Made by a program: the position numbers and the translations under genes
Source of the DNA: CBDDFQ01 sp965227035
Lineage (GTDB): Bacteria; Pseudomonadota; Gammaproteobacteria; Burkholderiales; Burkholderiaceae_C
Assembly: GCA_965227035.1 (NCBI GenBank)
Contig: OZ245724.1
Span: 1,984,001-2,048,000, forward strand
Direction: 5' to 3'
Length of the DNA: 64,000 nt
Shown: one piece after another, positions 21,474 to 31,122 of the stretch
Numbering within the stretch: position 1 is the first letter of the stretch
Layout: every line of letters begins with the position of its first letter
The notes under the pieces: model-generated
Seen by the model: only the letters and a program-made list of their open reading frames with translations
The model's database searches: none
Told to the model about the DNA's origin: nothing

Positions 21474-21836
21474 ATGCCTAGAACCACAGCCTTGATCAAA
21501 GGAATAGCAGTCGGTCGATACGACGACGCGATCGTTCGAGCCTGGGTTCGTGCGCAGGGGCAATTGGTCACCGAATCGCGCGTCTACGCTATCGGCGTAT
21601 GCAACAAGGCCGGTCGGATTTACCGAGGGATGTCGCTGGAGGGAATGGAATCGGTCCAACGGTTCATCGCAGAAGTTTGCCTGCTCGGGTTCATCTGCGA
21701 TTCGATAGAAAAGTCGCCCGACGCGGTGCAGACCGGGTTCCATTTCGTATTGAAGCCGGAATCACCGTCCGCTTCCCCCGAATCGCGCGACCCTCCCGCA
21801 CCTAACGCTGCGGATGCAAGCCTGGAGTCCCAGTAA
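21474..21836 (+). CDS. Hypothetical protein
   Basis: 120 residues from ATG 21474. An upstream in-frame start near 21408 would add 22 residues encoded partly by the A/T palindrome. The N-terminal part (RYDDAIVRAWVRAQGQLVTE, then GRIYRGMSLEGMESVQRFIA) looks like a compact alpha/beta domain. The last 30 residues are Pro/Ser/Ala-rich and disordered. The 3' end overlaps the convergent neighbour by 35 bases. Family not recognised. Confidence 0.5.
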   Translation: MPRTTALIKGIAVGRYDDAIVRAWVRAQGQLVTESRVYAIGVCNKAGRIYRGMSLEGMESVQRFIAEVCLLGFICDSIEKSPDAVQTGFHFVLKPESPSASPESRDPPAPNAADASLESQ

Positions 21837-22299
21837 TGCAGGCCGCTTTCAGAATGGTCGATTTCGGATTGGGAACCAGCCCGCCAAAGGCCATGGGCCG
21901 CACTTCCACGAACTTTTGAAACGTCGACTTCCCCTGCCATTTGGGCTCCGCATATCGCGTTTGGTCTCGGTGCACGATCGTGCCGGCATTGCAATCGAGT
22001 TCGATATGCGAAAAGTACGACCGATACTCCTCGCCGCTGCCCATGATTCGCGGCTTGGCGAGGCTGACGCGCAATTCCATGACTTGTAGCGCACCTCGCC
22101 CAGTGATCTGATCCAGATTGAGTTCGACCAGATCTTCGTCGCTGTAGCCGGGATCACCCATCACGCTAAACCACGATCCCGAGTTCTGGGCCTGCGCTGC
22201 TGCAGCAATCGACAGCCCGGCAGCCAGGAGCGCCAAGCTGCGCGCCAATACGCCCAGCCAAATCCGCAGTCTCACGGGAGATTTCGTATGCGTTTCCAT
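21802..22299 (-). CDS. Exported protein, possibly surface-adhesin E-like
   Basis: 165 residues from ATG 22299, chosen because it opens a signal peptide (LARSLALLAAGLSIAAAAQA, cleavage before QNSG). The mature part carries SHIELDCNAGTIVHRDQTRY and ends LKAACITGTPG. The paired DC and AC cysteines and spacing resemble the small 'surface-adhesin protein E' family, a beta-rich periplasmic or surface domain. That assignment is tentative. Confidence 0.55.
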   Translation of the reverse strand: METHTKSPVRLRIWLGVLARSLALLAAGLSIAAAAQAQNSGSWFSVMGDPGYSDEDLVELNLDQITGRGALQVMELRVSLAKPRIMGSGEEYRSYFSHIELDCNAGTIVHRDQTRYAEPKWQGKSTFQKFVEVRPMAFGGLVPNPKSTILKAACITGTPGLHPQR

Positions 22300-22430
22300 A
22301 GGGAAATCGCTAAAGGATCGATGGTCGGAACGTAACACTACTGTCATACGGCTGCGGTAGATAAATTTCGAAGTTGCCTCTAATATTTTCGGTTGCCTTT
22401 CTTCAAGAATCAAGAATCTCAGGACAACCT

Positions 22431-22685
22431 ATGAACGCAATTAAAAAAGCCCGTCGCCTCATCCAAGCGAAACCGGACGACGCCGACAGCCAGGCACTGC
22501 TGGCTTTGGTCATGGCGCTGGAAACCGACTCGCCGTTTCACCTTGCCAAGCTTTACGCCATGAATTTCAAGGGATTCGAATTGGCCATGGAAATTCTTCA
22601 GGAGTGGCGCATCGACCGCTACTACCTCAGCAAAATCAAGCTGATGGATCTAGCCTGGCAGTACCAGCAGAAAGCCGCCGAATAA
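22431..22685 (+). CDS. Small hypothetical protein
   Basis: 84 residues from ATG 22431. TPR-like start (KARRLIQAKPDDADSQALLA) followed by a helical part (HLAKLYAMNFKGFELAMEIL) and a tyrosine-rich end. Probably a small cytoplasmic helical protein. Divergent from the exported protein, convergent with the next gene. Family not recognised. Confidence 0.6.
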   Translation: MNAIKKARRLIQAKPDDADSQALLALVMALETDSPFHLAKLYAMNFKGFELAMEILQEWRIDRYYLSKIKLMDLAWQYQQKAAE

Positions 22686-22703
22686 TTCGGTTTCGGTCAG
22701 CCC

Positions 22704-23138
22704 TTACGCAACGCCGAGACAATCGATCAGACCGATACACGGCAGGTTCTGCGCGAACCTGTCGTAGTCCTTGTAGCCCGCCTGCTGACCGGCTATGAAG
22801 TTGGGATCGGACGTGCTCTGCAGCTTCTTGAATTCTTCCTGCAATCCGGACGTGATTGCGTCCTGCTTGAGTACCGCGTCCAGAGCAACCAGACGAAGAA
22901 CCACTTCGTCGAGATGAAGTTCGTGAGCGTACTTCTCGCTTAAACCACCTACGAATCCGAGCACGGTTCTACGAATGTCGGGCGTCCATGAATAGGTGTC
23001 CGCGTACCCTGCAATGCCGAGCTGAATTTCGCTGATGGATGCGATAACGCCGGCCATCTTGTTGATGGTGTCGTAGGTGGAATCTGCAGGCGGCGCCTTG
23101 ACAAACATTCGGCCCACCAATCGGAAAAAGCTGAGCAT
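22704..23138 (-). CDS. Hypothetical protein
   Basis: 144 residues, helical, with TYDTINKMAGVIASISEIQL and EFKKLQSTSDPNFIAGQQAG. Two Cys close to the C-terminus (LPCIGLIDCLG). No signal peptide; the first 15 residues are hydrophobic and basic but too short for a clear anchor. Family not recognised. Confidence 0.6.
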   Translation of the reverse strand: MLSFFRLVGRMFVKAPPADSTYDTINKMAGVIASISEIQLGIAGYADTYSWTPDIRRTVLGFVGGLSEKYAHELHLDEVVLRLVALDAVLKQDAITSGLQEEFKKLQSTSDPNFIAGQQAGYKDYDRFAQNLPCIGLIDCLGVA

Positions 23139-23278
23139 GTTTCGTCCTTAAATCGTCTTGCGTCGTTCGATGGAGATGCGACTTTACCCACGGAATGCAA
23201 CGTGCGCTAAAAATTAGCTTTCCTTGCCACAGCTTGAAACAGATTCAAGAACCGTTTGCTGTCGTACCCATCGATCGA

Positions 23279-24532
23279 TCAGATGTTTGCAAGATAAGCC
23301 GCTGCAGCCTGCCCTGCGATGGCCCCTGTCGCGAGACTCGCATTCATCAGGTAGCCGCCGGTCGGCGCTTCCCAGTCGAGCATTTCTCCCGCGCAAAACA
23401 AGCCCGGCATGGCGCGGCACATCAACGTGTCGTCCAGAGCTTCGAACTTCACACCACCCGCAGTACTGATCGCTTCGTCGATCGGCCGAGTTTTCACGAC
23501 ACGGACAGGCAGCGCCTTGATTCCGCGCGCCAGCTTCTCGGCATCATGAACATTGTCCTTGCCGAGAATTTCGTACAGCACGGCTGCCTTGATGCCGTCT
23601 ATGCCAAGCCGACTCTTCAGGTGGCTGCTCAGCGAACGGGATCCGCGCGGATGCTTCACTTCCTTGAGCACTTCTTCATAGCTCTTCACCGGAATCAAAT
23701 CGAGCATGAAGGTGGCGGAGCCTTGGCTTTCGATTTCATCGCGCAACAAAGCAGACGCGGCATACACCAGGCTGCCTTCGACACCGGTCGCGGTGGCAAC
23801 GAATTCGCCCCGCTTCGAGAAGACTTGCCCGCTCGAAGACGTGAATGCCAGAGCCACCGCCTTGAAGGGCTGGCCGGCGAATTTTTCTGCGAAGAATGGC
23901 GACCATGCGCCCTCCACTTCGAATCCGCAGTTCGATGGCTTGAGGGTTGCGATATCGACCCCACGGGACTGCAACCACGGAACCCATGCGCCATCTGATC
24001 CGAGTCGCGACCAGCTTGCACCGCCAAGAGCGAGCACGGTCGCATTCGCGCGGACTTCGCGGACGCCCGTCGGAGTGATGAAGACCAATGCGCCATCGTC
24101 GTTCCAGCCCTTCCATTTGTGGCGTGTGTGCAGATTCAGTCCAAGGGTCCTGAGGCGATGCAGCCACGCGCGAAGCAAGGGAGCTGCTTTGAGGTCCTTC
24201 GGAAAAACTCGTCCGGAGGTACCCACGAAAGTGTCGATGCCCAGCTTGCCGGCCCACTCGCGCAATTGCGTCGGAGAAAACGCATCGAGTGCAGGTTGTA
24301 GAACGCCAGATTTGTTGCCGTATTTCGCCATGAAGTGGTCGATCGGCTCGGAATGCGTGAGGTTCAGCCCACCCTTGCCTGCCAGCAGGAATTTACGTCC
24401 GACCGATGGCATCGCGTCGAACAGGTGAACCACCTTGCCCGCTTCGAGTAATCTTTCTGCGGCCATGAGACCAGCGGGGCCGGCACCGATGATGCAGGCG
24501 TCGCGCGGGCCGAGTTCCAGTTTTTCAGTCAT
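23279..24532 (-). CDS. TIGR03862/HI0933-like FAD-dependent flavoprotein
   Basis: 417 residues. N-terminal Rossmann motif IIGAGPAGLMAAERLLEAGK, then VGRKFLLAGKGGLNLTHSE, the signature of the HI0933 (BaiN-like) flavoproteins. The C-terminal FAD motif is GLFCAGEMLDWEAPTGGYLM. Substrate unknown. It lies directly downstream of addA, 36 bases away on the same strand, and could be cotranscribed. Confidence 0.85.
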   Translation of the reverse strand: MTEKLELGPRDACIIGAGPAGLMAAERLLEAGKVVHLFDAMPSVGRKFLLAGKGGLNLTHSEPIDHFMAKYGNKSGVLQPALDAFSPTQLREWAGKLGIDTFVGTSGRVFPKDLKAAPLLRAWLHRLRTLGLNLHTRHKWKGWNDDGALVFITPTGVREVRANATVLALGGASWSRLGSDGAWVPWLQSRGVDIATLKPSNCGFEVEGAWSPFFAEKFAGQPFKAVALAFTSSSGQVFSKRGEFVATATGVEGSLVYAASALLRDEIESQGSATFMLDLIPVKSYEEVLKEVKHPRGSRSLSSHLKSRLGIDGIKAAVLYEILGKDNVHDAEKLARGIKALPVRVVKTRPIDEAISTAGGVKFEALDDTLMCRAMPGLFCAGEMLDWEAPTGGYLMNASLATGAIAGQAAAAYLANI

Positions 24533-24568
24533 TCAATTTCAGTAGTTTCAGAACACACGCGGACAAAA

Positions 24569-27500
24569 TCAAAGCGTATGAAAGCGTCCGTCGCCGCCTA
24601 AAAAGGCGGCCTGGACGACGGTGTCGGGGTGTGCAGCACGAACCGCGTCACGATACGTCGTGAGCTGATCGACCAGCTCGGCATCGAGATCCGGTCGCCA
24701 GCGCGACTTGTAATCGAGCACCCACCAATGACCGGTGTCGCGCCTGCGGACAAGCCGGTCCATGCGAAGCGATTGTCCCTCATGAATAAGCGCAACCTCG
24801 TTGCCACCCCAATCGATGATCGTCGTGTCCCATGCCCAGGCACCTTCGCCGCTCAGGATTCGTATCGCGATAGAGACCGCGAGGCTCGCCTGCGACGCGT
24901 CAAGCCGAAACTCTTTTCTGATGGATGCGATCTGCCTGTCGTTGAAGGCACCCTTCGCATCGGACCACTCCAGCAGCTTGTGTGCAGCCATGCCGACCAG
25001 GGCTTCGGTCGAAGAGACTTCGGGTTCGTCAATGTCGGCACCCTTGTTCGAACCGTCAGCGCGCTCGGCGCCCTCGGCGCTCAGGTTAGGCAAGACGCGT
25101 AACTCGTAAGCTGATCTCACTTCGGCATCCGGTGCGGACGACTCGTCTATCGAGCCGGGTTCGATCGGATCGCAAACGGCTTCGAGACGTCGCCACCAGC
25201 TCGAAGCCGGCTTCACATGCGGCGCCGACGACGAAATCACGAGCTCCTCGCGTGCGCGTGTCATCGCGACGTAGAGCGCATTGAGTTCTTCGCGCTGCCG
25301 CGCAGCTTTCTCTTCCGCGAAAGCCTCGGTTGCGCAAGCTGGCGGAGACTTTTCCCGCACCATGAACACGAACTTCGTTGGAACTGCCGAAGCGCCCGGC
25401 CACACGATCAGTGCGCTCATCGAATCGGCTTTGCCGGGGCCGCTGTCGGTGTCGAGCATCAACACGATCTTTGCCTCCAAACCTTTGGCGCCATGCACTG
25501 TGAGTAGACGAACCGCGTCTGCAGCTGCAACCGCAGATGCTTCGACCAAGCCCGAGCGGACGGCGCGAACGAATCCATAAGGCGTCGCGTACCGAGCCGC
25601 GTCGACACGCAGCGACGCCGCCAGCAATGCACGCAGATTCGCGAGCACCGATTCCCGCATGGCATCGGGCGCAGCACTGGCGTATCGCGCGATCAAATCG
25701 CCAGATTCGTAAATCGCGTCCAGCGCATCGTGCGGCGGAAGGCGCTGCAGCAAAGATTTCCAGGCGAGCATCTTCTTGCCAGCGTTTGAAATCACGGCAG
25801 GTAACGCTTCGTCCGAGTCGACATGTGAAGTGACGATATCGAACCACGAACGTGAAGAATCCGGATCTCTGGAAAGCTCTTTGCGCCTGGCCTGCGCAAT
25901 CCAAACCAGGTCGTCGTCGGTCGCGCCGAATATCGGCGATCGCAACGTGCGTGCGAGCGACAGATCGTGCGAATTCGATACCAGAACATCCAGCAATGCC
26001 AGCACATCCTGCGCTTCGGCCACATGCGCCAGATCGTTCTTTTCGGGCTGTTGCGTGGGCAGGTGAAGTGCGCGCAATTCGTCTTGCATCAATGCAAGCT
26101 TGGAGCGGCGTCGGGCCAGAACCATGATCTCGCCCGGCTTCACGCCCGACGCAATCTTTCCATCGATCCACTGCGCCGCCTGACGGCATTCGAGCGTGGA
26201 AAGCTTTTCTTCCGGGAGGACACGCGGCGTCGTCAGACTGTCTCGCCATCCGGAGTCTTCGTTTGTGGCTTCGGCAGTCTCCACCGGCTCCTGTGCGTCG
26301 CCGTCTCTGGCGATCTGCGGCAGTTTTCCGATCACTCCCGGCATCTTCATCTGAGTCGTGTGATCACGGAATCCGTCGAACTCGCCCGAGTCCTGGGCCG
26401 CATTCATCACATCGTTGACGAGCCCGATCACGCGCGTCGCGTTGCGCCAGGTGTGATCGCAACTCAAGGTGTCGCCGCCCAGGGTTTGGGCAATGAACGC
26501 TTTGGCCGCGATGAACACTTGCGGCTCTGCGCGACGGAATCGGTAAATGCTTTGCTTGGGATCGCCGACGAGAAACACCTTCGGCGCGTCGGATGCGGCA
26601 CCGCCATATCCGCTCAGCCACGCGTGAATCGAATGCCATTGAAGCGGGTTCGTGTCCTGAAACTCGTCGATCAGCAGATGTTTGACTTGCGCATCCAGAC
26701 GCTCCTGCACCCAGCCGCTCAACGCGCTGTTGGAGAGCATGGTCTGAGCCGCGCGTTCGATGTCGTTCATGTCGACCCAGCCGCGCTCACGCTTCAATGC
26801 CGCGAATTCCGAAACCAGTAATCGCGTGAGGCGAGTCATGCGCTGCTGATGAATCCAGGCGTCATGCTGGGCTTGCGCGGCGCAGATGCTTGCCAGTTCC
26901 TGCTCGGCTTGTTGCGCCGCCTCGAATTTGGCGAGATTGGCTTTGAGCCGATCTTCCGTCGCGATGAAGATCGCTTTCTTCAACGCAGTCAGACGCGCCC
27001 GCAAGTCGTTGGCGCCAATGCCCTCGAACGCATCCACGATCGCTGCCGCTGCGGTCTTCGGTGTCTTGTTGCTTTCGCTGCCTAGGGCCGAGGACCACGC
27101 CATCCAACGGTGACGCGCGATGTCGCCATTCAACGCATCGGTAGGCGCGTCGTAGGTCGCCATCGACGGATAACGCATCGCGAAAGTCTGCACCGCGTCT
27201 TCGACATGACCACCTGCGTCGGCCAACACGAATTCGACGCGCTTGGACAAGGCGGCTTCGAGCGCAGCGCCAGCCTGGGATCGACCGTGGCTAGCGACAA
27301 GTGCTTCGTAATCGGCGCGCGCGGATTCATCGGCAACTACTGCGTTGAAGAAGCGCCGCCAGACCAGCTTGACTGCGCGACTGTCGTCTTCGAGTAATTC
27401 GTAGCTTGCGGGTAAGTCCAGCTCCTGCAGCAATGCCAGCGGTGCGATTCGAAGCAACGCCGCGAACCAGCTGTGGAAGGTACGGATCTGAACCGGACGA

Positions 27501-27937
27501 CCGCCTTCGAGCATGTTTCTGTAAAGCGCCCGCAAACGCGGGACCGCCGCGTCCGCCTGACCTTCGCTCATGCCTCGAAGCGCGAGCTCCTTGCGCAGGA
27601 CTTCGTCGTTCGAATGCGCGAATTTCTCGAGCCACTCGTGCAGACGTTCGCGCATTTCACCAGCGGCTTTTTTCGTGAAGGTAATCGCGAGGATTTCATG
27701 CGGTCTGCATGCCCGCGATCCGACTCCGTCCGATTCGAGCAAAGCACGAACTATCCGCGACACCAGCATCCAGGTTTTTCCGGCGCCGGCACAGGCCTCG
27801 ACCGCGACGCTACGCCGCGGATCGCAAGCGATTTCGTAAAAGCGCGATGCCGCGACGCGTTGCCCGTTGTGCTCGTAGGCCAGTTCGGGTTGTGCAGCCT
27901 GTTGCGCCTGCATGGGCTTTCCGTCGGAGTCGGTCAT
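24569..27937 (-). CDS. addA: AddA-like helicase-nuclease (RecB-type, AddAB complex)
   Basis: 1122 residues from ATG 27937, chosen because it overlaps the addB stop (ATGA). UvrD-type helicase with Walker A ACAGAGKT (48-55) and motif II LLIDEFQDTNPLQW. The late helicase motifs LLTVHGAKGLEAKIV and LYVAMTRAREELVI are also present. The C-terminal nuclease domain has MDRLV, VLDYKSRW and QLTTY, so all catalytic residues are kept. With AddB it processes double-strand breaks for RecA. The partner gene is immediately upstream. Confidence 0.9.
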   Translation of the reverse strand: MTDSDGKPMQAQQAAQPELAYEHNGQRVAASRFYEIACDPRRSVAVEACAGAGKTWMLVSRIVRALLESDGVGSRACRPHEILAITFTKKAAGEMRERLHEWLEKFAHSNDEVLRKELALRGMSEGQADAAVPRLRALYRNMLEGGRPVQIRTFHSWFAALLRIAPLALLQELDLPASYELLEDDSRAVKLVWRRFFNAVVADESARADYEALVASHGRSQAGAALEAALSKRVEFVLADAGGHVEDAVQTFAMRYPSMATYDAPTDALNGDIARHRWMAWSSALGSESNKTPKTAAAAIVDAFEGIGANDLRARLTALKKAIFIATEDRLKANLAKFEAAQQAEQELASICAAQAQHDAWIHQQRMTRLTRLLVSEFAALKRERGWVDMNDIERAAQTMLSNSALSGWVQERLDAQVKHLLIDEFQDTNPLQWHSIHAWLSGYGGAASDAPKVFLVGDPKQSIYRFRRAEPQVFIAAKAFIAQTLGGDTLSCDHTWRNATRVIGLVNDVMNAAQDSGEFDGFRDHTTQMKMPGVIGKLPQIARDGDAQEPVETAEATNEDSGWRDSLTTPRVLPEEKLSTLECRQAAQWIDGKIASGVKPGEIMVLARRRSKLALMQDELRALHLPTQQPEKNDLAHVAEAQDVLALLDVLVSNSHDLSLARTLRSPIFGATDDDLVWIAQARRKELSRDPDSSRSWFDIVTSHVDSDEALPAVISNAGKKMLAWKSLLQRLPPHDALDAIYESGDLIARYASAAPDAMRESVLANLRALLAASLRVDAARYATPYGFVRAVRSGLVEASAVAAADAVRLLTVHGAKGLEAKIVLMLDTDSGPGKADSMSALIVWPGASAVPTKFVFMVREKSPPACATEAFAEEKAARQREELNALYVAMTRAREELVISSSAPHVKPASSWWRRLEAVCDPIEPGSIDESSAPDAEVRSAYELRVLPNLSAEGAERADGSNKGADIDEPEVSSTEALVGMAAHKLLEWSDAKGAFNDRQIASIRKEFRLDASQASLAVSIAIRILSGEGAWAWDTTIIDWGGNEVALIHEGQSLRMDRLVRRRDTGHWWVLDYKSRWRPDLDAELVDQLTTYRDAVRAAHPDTVVQAAFLGGDGRFHTL

Positions 27938-30525
27938 TGCCAAAAATCCTTTCGGCATAAACCACGTGCAGCACAGTATTCGCAGACTGCCCCCTCGCCC
28001 AGCGCGGGCAGCGATGCGCCTTTCGAGATGCGCTCCATGTCCACTCGAATACCCGCGAGCAAGGCATCTCGCGCCACTACCACTTCGATCTGTTCGACCG
28101 TGTTCGTTCCGTCGCGATCTCCGACGTTCACATACGCTGCGCGCAGCACGCCTGCCGAATCGCCGCTGTCCACGCCTTGGACAAGTGCCGCATAGAACGC
28201 GAGCTGCGTATCTTCAAGCGGAGTCTTCACCCGCTTTTTAGTCACTTCGTGATGCTCGGTTTTGTAGTCCATGACAAACACGTCGCCGCTTGTCTCACTG
28301 CTGCTGCCGACGATCCGGTCGATCCGGTCGAGTTGGCCCACCAGTGCAATTTTCCCGCCCTCGAAAACCAGCGTTTGTTCGAGCCGAACCTCGGCCTCGC
28401 CGAACGCGAGCCCCTGCGATTCGTGCGACGACAGCCACTTCAGATAGCCATCGCGCACTGCCGGCCATGTGGCTGCAAACGGAAGAAATTCGCCTTCCGG
28501 CAGTCTCATCGACTCGGTCGCCTGACGCGCGCATTCATCGAGAATCGACGCGCGCTGGGTCGATGGCGTTTTCGCGTCGACTCGGAGGTGGAATCGATTC
28601 AAAACCTCGTGCAGCCAGTTGCCGAAGTCGCGCTTGTCGAGCTCGGAGTCGAGTTCATCGGCTTCCTGCAGACCGAGATTTCTGAGCGCGAAGAATCGAT
28701 AGGGGCATCGACGCAGATCTTCGTAACTGCTCGCCGACAAGCGCTTGAGCGGCAGCGTGTCCGCATGCGGCGAGGGACGTGTCGTTCCGCTTATGAGCAC
28801 CTCTCGGGTGGCCCTAGGATCGGCGGACAAAGGCAGCGCGTGATCCAGCAGCAGCAATTGCACCAGCGGACTCGCAAGAATCGGCTCGCCAGTGGTATCG
28901 CTCGAGCGCCAAAGCAGATCGACACGAGCGAAGCCGAGCGAAAAATTCCAGGCCGCCCGAATCTGCGACTGCAATTTGTCCCGCGTCGGAAGACCGAGCA
29001 GTTCGCGCTGCGCAGCGGTCCACGCACCTGCCGGTTCCGGCGATGAAGCCAGTCGAATTTCGTCGCAGCCGGGGATCACCACAGCTGAGAAAGGACGCGC
29101 CAGCAACTGACTCATCGGAAGCACGATTACCGCGGCTTCGCGGCTCACTCGCGGCCTGAAACTTCCCGCTTCGAGTACCCCGTTTGCCCACGAAGTGAAC
29201 TCGCCAAGACTCGATCGCTGCGGCTTCGCACCGAGCGATCGCACAAGCCCCTCGATGTTTTCGCGTTCGACGCCATTCATGTGCAACGCCGACAGCGCGA
29301 TCTCGCCCGCCGAATCGGTTTCGAGAAGACTCCACTGCCCGGTTTCACGCAGTAAATCTCCGAACGCATCGATCCATTCGAGCAAGGGCCGTGATTTGCT
29401 CATCGCGTCGCGCCAGACGTCGATTCGTTTTGCAAGGCGAGCGGCCATCGTGTCTCGCTCGCCATCGATATTCACCGACGACCATCGGCCGGCGCCGTTG
29501 CGTCGCAACCATGCTTCGAGCATTTGGAGCTCATTCGCATCGACGGCCGGCGCCTGTTTGATCCAGTCGAGAACAGCGTCGCTGGATGCATCGAACACCA
29601 GCGCACGCAGCGCACTCATCAGATGAGCGGCTGCCCGGGTTGTCGACAGCTTCCACCCGGTCTCGTCGTCCACCTCGATGTTTTTGGCGGCCAGCCGCGC
29701 ACGCACACGCCGGGTCAACTCACGGTCATTTGCAACAAGCGCAATCGGGGAAAGCCCACGTTCAACGTGTCCTATGACCACTGCGGCAGCCAATTCCGCC
29801 TCGTCTTCAGCATCTCTGGCCTGGTAGACATTCACCCCGTCCAATAGCTCGACGTCCGACGGCGCGGCGCGTTCAAGCTCGATCGCGATCACATGGCGGC
29901 ATCGCGAAATGACGGCATCGGTCACCGGATCGTCCTGAAAGCCTTTCAGCAGCACCACGCAATCGATATCGGTCCAGGCTTCATCGCTGAACAGCACATC
30001 GGTTTCGTACGACGACATACCGGCCCATATCAACGCGAGATTGGCGACCGCAGCCTCCGCCTCCAGCACGCCAAGATCCATCTGCTCGGTAATGCTCGCC
30101 TGCATGCGCGATGCCCATTCGGCGCGTTCGCCGGGAGCATGGCTTGCGGCCACCGGCGCCAGTTGCATCGCGGCGTCGAGCAAACCCGGCGCCAGGGCAT
30201 TTCGCCATTTCGCAAGCCCGGCTTTCTCGAGCAGCGACTGCGCAATGAGCACGTCGCGCGCAGCATCGAAAGTGAGGTCTGTTGGCGACACGACGATCGA
30301 ATCGGCAAATGCGGATTGCATCGCAAGCGTTCGCGCTGCGTTGATCGTGGTCTCGATCCATGGAACGAACCCGGTGTGTCCGGTCAGCGCCCAGGTCGCA
30401 CGCAGCGATTTCATCAGCTGTGCGAACGGAACCAGCACGAGGGTTCGCGAAGGATGCGCGCCGCAGGAATCGATGGCCGCCCGGATACGGTCGGGGAGGT
30501 CATCGGTTTTGGCTATTCGAGTCAT
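27934..30525 (-). CDS. addB: AddB-like nuclease subunit of AddAB
   Basis: 863 residues. The N-terminal two thirds are a degenerate helicase-like region without a visible Walker A (RTLVLVPFAQLMKSL where a P-loop would be). The C-terminal domain has SSYEDLRRCPYRFFALRNLG, GNWLHEVLNRFH, GQLDRID, VMDYKTEHHE and QLAFYAAL. It ends with CEYCAARGLCRKDFW. One early and three late Cys match the iron-sulfur staple of AddB. Shorter than the Bacillus protein, as in other proteobacteria. First gene of the addB-addA pair. Confidence 0.88.
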   Translation of the reverse strand: MTRIAKTDDLPDRIRAAIDSCGAHPSRTLVLVPFAQLMKSLRATWALTGHTGFVPWIETTINAARTLAMQSAFADSIVVSPTDLTFDAARDVLIAQSLLEKAGLAKWRNALAPGLLDAAMQLAPVAASHAPGERAEWASRMQASITEQMDLGVLEAEAAVANLALIWAGMSSYETDVLFSDEAWTDIDCVVLLKGFQDDPVTDAVISRCRHVIAIELERAAPSDVELLDGVNVYQARDAEDEAELAAAVVIGHVERGLSPIALVANDRELTRRVRARLAAKNIEVDDETGWKLSTTRAAAHLMSALRALVFDASSDAVLDWIKQAPAVDANELQMLEAWLRRNGAGRWSSVNIDGERDTMAARLAKRIDVWRDAMSKSRPLLEWIDAFGDLLRETGQWSLLETDSAGEIALSALHMNGVERENIEGLVRSLGAKPQRSSLGEFTSWANGVLEAGSFRPRVSREAAVIVLPMSQLLARPFSAVVIPGCDEIRLASSPEPAGAWTAAQRELLGLPTRDKLQSQIRAAWNFSLGFARVDLLWRSSDTTGEPILASPLVQLLLLDHALPLSADPRATREVLISGTTRPSPHADTLPLKRLSASSYEDLRRCPYRFFALRNLGLQEADELDSELDKRDFGNWLHEVLNRFHLRVDAKTPSTQRASILDECARQATESMRLPEGEFLPFAATWPAVRDGYLKWLSSHESQGLAFGEAEVRLEQTLVFEGGKIALVGQLDRIDRIVGSSSETSGDVFVMDYKTEHHEVTKKRVKTPLEDTQLAFYAALVQGVDSGDSAGVLRAAYVNVGDRDGTNTVEQIEVVVARDALLAGIRVDMERISKGASLPALGEGAVCEYCAARGLCRKDFWQ

Positions 30526-30611
30526 AGCAACGCGGTTCCCGGAGAGACCTTGGTATCTGTCACAATTGCCCCACTTTTAGCTGTACCCCACCAATCCAGA
30601 GAGGATCCATC

Positions 30612-30950
30612 ATGGCCAGCGATTTGATTAAACATGTTTCCGATGCCAGCTTCGAAGCAGACGTTCTGAAGGCCGACAAGCCCGTCCTCGTCGACTTCTG
30701 GGCCGAGTGGTGCGGCCCCTGCAAAATGATTGCACCGATTCTCGACGAAGTTGCGACTTCCTACGACAGCAAGCTCCAGATTGCGAAGCTGAATGTCGAT
30801 GAAAACCGCGACATCCCCGGCAAGTTCGGTATCCGCGGCATTCCTACGCTCATGCTGTTCAACAACGGCAAGCTGGCAGCAACCAAAGTTGGTGCCTTGA
30901 CGAAGGCTCAATTGACTGCATTCATCGATCAGCAACTCGCAGCAGCCTGA
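30612..30950 (+). CDS. trxA: Thioredoxin 1
   Basis: 112 residues with the active site DFWAEWCGPCKMIAP (about residues 31-45), the cis-Pro segment GIRGIPTLMLFNNG and the usual length. Cytoplasmic disulfide reductase. GAGAGG lies 8 bases before the ATG. It is followed by a strong terminator, so it is transcribed apart from rho, although trxA-rho adjacency is conserved. Confidence 0.97.
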   Translation: MASDLIKHVSDASFEADVLKADKPVLVDFWAEWCGPCKMIAPILDEVATSYDSKLQIAKLNVDENRDIPGKFGIRGIPTLMLFNNGKLAATKVGALTKAQLTAFIDQQLAAA

Positions 30951-30960
30951 TTTTTCTTGC

Positions 30961-30991
30961 ACGAACGGAGCTTTTTGCTCCGTTCGTTTTT
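30961..30991 (+). terminator. Rho-independent terminator of trxA
   Basis: Perfect 11-base stem ACGAACGGAGC / GCTCCGTTCGT with a TTTTT loop, followed by a T-run. It begins 10 bases after the trxA stop. Confidence 0.9.
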
Positions 30992-31122
30992 CCTGTCATA
31001 ATCTTTTCAATTCGCTGACCGCCCACCCTGCGGCCCAGTTCGAATCCCGGTTTGTGAGGCAGATCTAGCCTTACCAAAAACCTCCCCCCGTTTGTCTATA
31101 GAGCTCCGCAAGGGGTCATTCC

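Noticed and set aside
31040..31075. tRNA-like T-loop sequence (GTTCGAATCC) in the rho leader
   Set aside because: No acceptor stem, anticodon arm or CCA end can be formed around it.
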